Positions 59,827-64,000 of a stretch of DNA of 64,000 bases are shown piece by piece (positions within the stretch are counted from its first letter, which is position 1; each line of letters begins with the position of its first letter). The stretch is taken from positions 572,501-636,500 of the forward strand of contig NZ_LT629705.1 of NCBI RefSeq assembly GCF_900103875.1, read 5' to 3'. Under the pieces are notes generated by a model, which worked only from the letters and a program-made list of their open reading frames with translations, made no database searches and was not told where the DNA came from. This DNA comes from Pseudomonas arsenicoxydans. Lineage in GTDB: Bacteria; Pseudomonadota; Gammaproteobacteria; Pseudomonadales; Pseudomonadaceae. The position numbers and the translations under genes are program-made.

Positions 59827-61095
59827 TTATCCGTTGAACACGTCATCCACGCTTTTCAGCGGGTAGTTCTTCGGATACGGCAGGGTCGCCACGCCGGTCT
59901 CGATAGCGGCCTTGGCCACGGCATCGGAGATCACGGTGATCAGGCGTGCATCCATTGGTTTCGGAATGATGTACTCACGACCGAATTCCAGCTTGATGCC
60001 GCCGTAGGCGTCGCACACTTCCTGAGGAACTGGCAGCTTGGCCAGTTCGCGCAGGGCATTGGCCGCTGCCACTTTCATTTCTTCGTTGATGCGCTTGGCG
60101 CGAACGTCCAGGGCACCACGGAAGATGAACGGGAAGCCCAGTACGTTGTTGACCTGGTTCGGGTAGTCCGAACGGCCGGTAGCCATGATCACGTCGTCAC
60201 GGGTGGCGTGAGCCAGTTCCGGGGCGATTTCCGGATCCGGGTTCGAGCAAGCGAACACGATCGGATTGGCCGCCATGGATTTCAGGCCTTCAGCGCTCAG
60301 CAGGTTCGGGCCAGACAGGCCAACGAACACATCAGCACCGGCGAGAGCGTCAGCCAGGGTGCGCTTGTCAGTCGCGTGAGCGAAGACAGCCTTGTACTGG
60401 TTCAGGTCGTCACGGCCGGAGTGGATCACGCCGGTACGGTCGACCATGAAGATGTTTTCGATGTTGGCGCCCATGCTCACCAGCAATTTCATGCAGGAGA
60501 TGGCGGCCGCACCGGCGCCCAGGCAGACGATCTTGGCGTCAGCCAGGGTTTTGCCAGCGATTTCCAAGGCGTTGATCATGCCGGCCGCAGTCACGATTGC
60601 GGTGCCGTGCTGGTCATCGTGGAACACTGGAATGTCGCACTGCTCGATCAGAGCGCGTTCGATCTCAAAGCACTCAGGCGCCTTGATGTCTTCCAGGTTG
60701 ATGCCGCCGAAGGTGATGGAGATACGCTTGACGGTGTCGATGAAGGCTTGCGGGCTTTCGGAGTCGACTTCGATGTCGAACACGTCGATGCCGGCGAAGC
60801 GCTTGAACAGCACGCCTTTACCTTCCATGACAGGCTTGGAAGCCAGTGGGCCGAGGTTACCCAGGCCCAGAATCGCGGTGCCATCGGAAATGACTGCAAC
60901 CAGGTTGCCTTTGCCGGTGTATTTGTAGGCCAGTTCAGGATCGCGAGCGATTTCGCGTACTGGTTCGGCTACGCCGGGGCTGTAGGCCAGCGACAGGTCG
61001 CGGGCGGTAGCGGTGGCCTTGGTGAGCTCGACACTCAGCTTACCTGGACGAGGATGGGCGTGATATTCGAGAGCGGCAGTTTTCAAATCAGACAT
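59827..61095 (-). CDS. maeB: NADP-dependent malic enzyme, short form
   Basis: Oxidatively decarboxylates malate to pyruvate, giving NADPH. 422 residues: N-terminal malic domain (LAYSPGVAEPVREIA; metal-site FHDDQHGTA) and Rossmann domain (CLGAGAAAISCMKLL). It lacks the phosphotransacetylase-like C-terminal half of E. coli MaeB, as usual in pseudomonads. Monocistronic. Confidence 0.94.
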   Translation of the reverse strand: MSDLKTAALEYHAHPRPGKLSVELTKATATARDLSLAYSPGVAEPVREIARDPELAYKYTGKGNLVAVISDGTAILGLGNLGPLASKPVMEGKGVLFKRFAGIDVFDIEVDSESPQAFIDTVKRISITFGGINLEDIKAPECFEIERALIEQCDIPVFHDDQHGTAIVTAAGMINALEIAGKTLADAKIVCLGAGAAAISCMKLLVSMGANIENIFMVDRTGVIHSGRDDLNQYKAVFAHATDKRTLADALAGADVFVGLSGPNLLSAEGLKSMAANPIVFACSNPDPEIAPELAHATRDDVIMATGRSDYPNQVNNVLGFPFIFRGALDVRAKRINEEMKVAAANALRELAKLPVPQEVCDAYGGIKLEFGREYIIPKPMDARLITVISDAVAKAAIETGVATLPYPKNYPLKSVDDVFNG

Positions 61096-61278
61096 GGGGG
61101 CATTCCGCTTTTACTGTTGGACAGACTGGTCAGCGAGGATACGCGCCTCGCAAAATCCCCACAAGACTGACCAGTCACCCCTGTCAAGCGCCCTGCCCTA
61201 CGACTTTGGGCCAAGAGCCACGGAAAACAAGGGACAGACTGTTCACAATCTATTTGAGAAATGTCTACAATTTATTTT

Positions 61279-62079
61279 TCAAGGTGCCGTTTGCAACATC
61301 GACGGATCCGTCAGCGGCAGTAGCCAGCGCGCCTGCCCGGATTTCAAACCACCGCGCCGCGACCGATCCACCACCCAGCCACGCGCCTCGATTTGCCTGC
61401 CTTTGAGCTTTTCCAGCAGCGCAACATCGAACTGCCCCAACAAATTGGGTGCAACACGCAGTACAACCGAATCCTGCAATTCGATCCAAACACCGCCGCG
61501 ATTGCGTTGAACCTTGCTGACACGCCCACTGAGTACGGCGAAACCGGAGGCGCTGATCTGCTCCGCTTTCAGTACAGGGGATTGCCGCCACAGCCCAAGA
61601 CCGGCCTGACGGGCATTGCGCTCGGCGGCTTGCTGGCAGCCGACCAAATCGACATTCGGCGCGACCGCGACTTGAAATCCAAGACCTTCGGCAAGCATCT
61701 GCGCTTCGAGATTGCCCCCATCGGCACCGTAGACATGAGCCAACGTGCGGCCGTAGTGATCCTTGCTCTCTTTGCCCGGCAGCAAACCCACCCGCCCGTC
61801 GCTGGCGGCCACCAACGCTTCCAGGCGTTTGCGCGCGGCTACGGCGAACGGCTCGTCGGAACGGCCCTGCTTGCCCAGTTCAGGCGTATTCAGGCCGATC
61901 AAACGCACGCTGCGGCCATCGCTCAGGCGCAAGGTGTCGCCATCCACCACCCGCTGCACCGCAACCGATGTCAGTCCACTGGGCGCCGGGCAGAAGGCCT
62001 GGGCACCGGAAAGCCAAATCGCGGACAGAAAAAAGGCGCCCACAAGGGACGCCTTTTTCGTTAGCAAGGAAAAGCCCAT
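61279..62079 (-). CDS. Secreted staphylococcal-nuclease-like endonuclease
   Basis: 266 residues: signal peptide (SGAQA-FC cleavage) then an SNase OB-fold with DGDTL, VRLIGLNTPEL (Arg and Glu of the active site) and DHYGRTLAHVY (second catalytic Arg). About 90 C-terminal residues form an extra beta-rich domain. The ATG at 62079 sits in the loop of a 7-bp hairpin, and an intrinsic-terminator-like structure lies within the signal-peptide codons, 14 bases after rpmE. The start is therefore less certain than the gene. Confidence 0.85.
   Translation of the reverse strand: MGFSLLTKKASLVGAFFLSAIWLSGAQAFCPAPSGLTSVAVQRVVDGDTLRLSDGRSVRLIGLNTPELGKQGRSDEPFAVAARKRLEALVAASDGRVGLLPGKESKDHYGRTLAHVYGADGGNLEAQMLAEGLGFQVAVAPNVDLVGCQQAAERNARQAGLGLWRQSPVLKAEQISASGFAVLSGRVSKVQRNRGGVWIELQDSVVLRVAPNLLGQFDVALLEKLKGRQIEARGWVVDRSRRGGLKSGQARWLLPLTDPSMLQTAP
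62029..62058 (-). terminator. rpmE terminator embedded in the nuclease coding start
   Basis: Read on the minus strand: AAAAAGGCG, TCCCTTGTGGG, CGCCTTTTTT. A G+C-rich stem with inner CCC/GGG pairing is followed by six T residues, 36 bases after the rpmE stop and inside codons 8-17 of the nuclease. Confidence 0.75.
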
Positions 62080-62093
62080 GGGGCTTTCGAGCC

Positions 62094-62324
62094 TTACTCT
62101 GCTGCAGCAGCAGGTTTCTTGCCGAAAGCACCGAAACGGTCTGCGAAGCGCTGTACACGACCGCCAGTATCCAGAGTCTTCTGCTTACCGGTGTAGAACG
62201 GGTGGCATTCGTTGCATACGTCGATCGCCAGAGGCTTGGCCAGGTTCGAACGAGTTTCGAACTTGTTGCCACAGCTGCAGGTAACTGCGGTGATTTCGTA
62301 TGTTGGATGGATATCGGCTTTCAT
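62094..62324 (-). CDS. rpmE: Ribosomal protein L31, zinc-binding form
   Basis: 76 residues of the 50S subunit. C16, C18, C37 and C40 (CSC ... CNEC) form the zinc site that marks the C+ form replaced by RpmE2 under zinc starvation. ATG 62324 with GGAAGA upstream. It lies between the nuclease gene and priA, as in P. aeruginosa. Confidence 0.98.
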   Translation of the reverse strand: MKADIHPTYEITAVTCSCGNKFETRSNLAKPLAIDVCNECHPFYTGKQKTLDTGGRVQRFADRFGAFGKKPAAAAE

Positions 62325-62485
62325 GGTGTCTTCCTCGGGCTAGCGTGCCGCCACTCAACACTATTGTTGAATACCGCACGTAATTAGGCCGCGGATTCTA
62401 CCAGACATCGCCAATCACGCAAGCTGTCGCTTCTACCGACCGTCTGCTAGGCTCCCGACCCAAATGCTGATCATCTGCACGCAAA

Positions 62486-62580
62486 CCTGTGGGAGCGGGC
62501 TTGCCCGCGATAGCGTCCTGACAGTCGATGAAGATGCCGACTTTATGGGCCTCTTCGCGGGCAAGCCCGCTCCCACAGGG
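62486..62580. repeat. REPIN (paired inverted REP elements)
   Basis: CCTGTGGGAGCGGGCTTGCC (from 62486, arm to 62513) is inverted against GGCAAGCCCGCTCCCACAGG (arm 62553-62580), with a spacer of about 39 bases. Near-perfect arms, in the rpmE-priA divergent gap, 47 bases before priA. Confidence 0.9.
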
Positions 62581-62626
62581 TTTGCGCTCAGCCTTTCTTA
62601 CTGCCCGCTCACAGAGATCCCCCCGC

Positions 62627-64000
62627 GTGCCCGACGCCATTTTGCGCCTCGCCCTGCCTTCGCCCCTGCGCCGCCTGTTCGATTACCGCGCCCCGGCCGG
62701 GGTCCTGCGCGCCCAGTTGCAACCGGGCATGCGCCTGCGAGTGCCCTTCGGCCGACGGGAGATGATCGGCATTCTGGTGGAAGTCACCGACACCAGCGAA
62801 GTGCCGGTGGAAAAACTCAAACCGGCGCTGGCGCTGCTCGACGCCACGCCGCCGCTGCCGCCGGCGCTGTTCAAGCTGTGCCTGTGGACGTCCCAGTATT
62901 ACCAGCACAGCCTCGGCGACACGCTGAGCTGGGCACTGCCAGTGTTGTTGCGCCAGGGAGAACTGGCCGAAGCACGCCAGGAGCGCTTCTGGTCCGCCGC
63001 GCCCGGTGCCAGCCTCGATGACCCGCGCATCGCCCGCGCCCCCCGCCAGCGTGAAGCCCTGGCGACGCTTGCCCAGCATCCTCACGGCGTCGCTCATCAA
63101 TTGCTGAGCAAGCTGATGCTGAGCAAGGACAGCCTCGATTTACTGCTCGCCAAGGATCTGGTGCAGGTGGAAATCCGCAAGCACGCGCCTGGCGCTCGCC
63201 ACGAACACTGGCTCGCGCAGCCCGAGCTGCCGCTCAACCCAGAGCAGCGCGCTGCTTATGAAGCCATTCGCGCCGGGTTCGACAGTTATCACGCCTTCCT
63301 GCTGGCCGGCGTCACGGGCAGCGGCAAGACTGAAGTGTATTTGCAGTTGATCCGCGAAACGCTTGAGGCAGGCAAGCAAGCGCTGGTGCTGATTCCGGAG
63401 ATCAACCTCGGCCCGCAAACCCTGGCGCGCTTCGAACAACGATTTAATGCCCGCATCGCCCTGATCCACTCTGCAGTCAATGACCGCGAGCGCCTCGAAG
63501 CCTGGCTCGCCGCCCGGGACGGTGACGCCGACATCATTATCGGCACCCGCTCGGCGCTGTTCACGCCAATGAAAAACCCCGGCCTGATCATCATCGATGA
63601 AGAGCACGACAGCTCCTATAAACAGCAGGAAGGCTTGCGCTACCACGCCCGGGATCTGGCACTGGTTCGTGCACGGCAGGAAAACATTCCAATCGTGCTC
63701 GGCTCCGCCACGCCGTCACTGGAAAGCCTGCACAACGCCTACACCGGCCGGTACGGCCTGCTACGCCTGAATGAGCGAGCAGGTGGGGCCAAGCAGCCGC
63801 GGTTCTTGCGTCTGGATGTGAAAAGCCGTCCGCTGGACAGCGGCATTTCCGGGCCGATGCAACAAGCCATCGGTCAGACATTGGCTGCCGGGCAGCAAGT
63901 GTTGGTGTTCCTGAACCGCCGCGGCTTTGCACCGACGCTGTTGTGTCATGACTGTGGCTGGATGTCCGAGTGCCAGCGCTGCGACGCCCGAATGACCGTG
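62627..64000 (+). CDS. priA: Primosomal replication-restart helicase PriA (5' part)
   Basis: The first 458 codons; the gene continues past the window edge. A 3'-to-5' helicase that reloads the replisome at stalled forks. Visible parts: N-terminal 3'-end-binding domain (LRRLFDYRAPAG), winged-helix region, Walker A GVTGSGKTEVY, DEEH box (IIIDEEHDSSYKQ), GSATPS motif III, and the start of the zinc cluster CHDCGWMSECQRC. The GTG start at 62627 gives the family-typical VPDAILRLALP start. Confidence 0.96.
   Translation, partial: MPDAILRLALPSPLRRLFDYRAPAGVLRAQLQPGMRLRVPFGRREMIGILVEVTDTSEVPVEKLKPALALLDATPPLPPALFKLCLWTSQYYQHSLGDTLSWALPVLLRQGELAEARQERFWSAAPGASLDDPRIARAPRQREALATLAQHPHGVAHQLLSKLMLSKDSLDLLLAKDLVQVEIRKHAPGARHEHWLAQPELPLNPEQRAAYEAIRAGFDSYHAFLLAGVTGSGKTEVYLQLIRETLEAGKQALVLIPEINLGPQTLARFEQRFNARIALIHSAVNDRERLEAWLAARDGDADIIIGTRSALFTPMKNPGLIIIDEEHDSSYKQQEGLRYHARDLALVRARQENIPIVLGSATPSLESLHNAYTGRYGLLRLNERAGGAKQPRFLRLDVKSRPLDSGISGPMQQAIGQTLAAGQQVLVFLNRRGFAPTLLCHDCGWMSECQRCDARMTV

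Noticed and set aside
62464-63021. A 185-codon plus-strand frame at the start of priA
   Set aside because: It crosses the REPIN and overlaps priA in another frame; priA motifs are in the frame starting at 62627.

Overview
The window looks like chromosomal DNA of a fluorescent-group Pseudomonas. The evidence is a uniformly high G+C content, the three-domain PutA, a type IV pilus assembly block joined to aroK-aroB and a SPOR-domain gene, gltB/gltD/hemE, and dispersed REP/REPIN elements of the GTGGGAGC...GCTCCCAC kind. From memory, the order acyl-CoA dehydrogenase, cvrA/nhaP2, mscK-like, selO ... parA ... lysR, MFS, hemE, gltD, gltB, SPOR gene, aroB, aroK, pilQPONM, ponA, maeB, nuclease, rpmE, priA matches one backbone stretch of P. 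aeruginosa PAO1 (about PA5020 to PA5050). The accessory material sits inside that backbone.

1-19.6 kb: putA (proline to glutamate); a large acyl-CoA dehydrogenase; two chemoreceptors flanking a small coiled-coil gene and a zapA-like gene; a K+/H+ antiporter; a giant MscS-type channel; the AMPylase SelO; a MazEF-like toxin-antitoxin pair; thioredoxin 2; an orphan ParA ATPase.

19.9-38.1 kb: a 20-gene, one-direction, mostly overlapping gene cluster for an aryl polyene (APE, xanthomonadin/flexirubin-like pigment). It encodes a ketosynthase plus chain-length factor, a second ketosynthase, two acyl carrier proteins, a ketoreductase and two dehydratases. One dehydratase is fused to the starter-activating ligase. 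An MIO-type ammonia-lyase probably makes the aryl starter. A glycosyltransferase, two acyltransferases, a thioesterase, a LolA-like carrier, an MMPL exporter, a CPA2 antiporter-like protein, a halogenase-like flavoprotein and two lipoproteins would finish, anchor and export the product. This is the main specialised system of the window.

38.1-48.5 kb: a small lipoprotein, a divergent LysR/MFS pair, hemE, and glutamate synthase gltB-gltD with an inverted repeat between the two subunit genes.

48.7-64 kb: the minus-strand operon pilM-N-O-P-Q-aroK-aroB-damX-like, the divergent penicillin-binding protein 1A gene, NADP malic enzyme, a secreted nuclease whose start overlaps the rpmE terminator, ribosomal protein L31, and the first 458 codons of priA, which runs off the right edge.

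There are no rRNA or tRNA genes, CRISPR arrays, transposases or prophage genes. Two gaps exceed 300 bases: 19560-19914, holding the presumed pigment-cluster promoter, and 48417-48766, holding the presumed gltB promoter.
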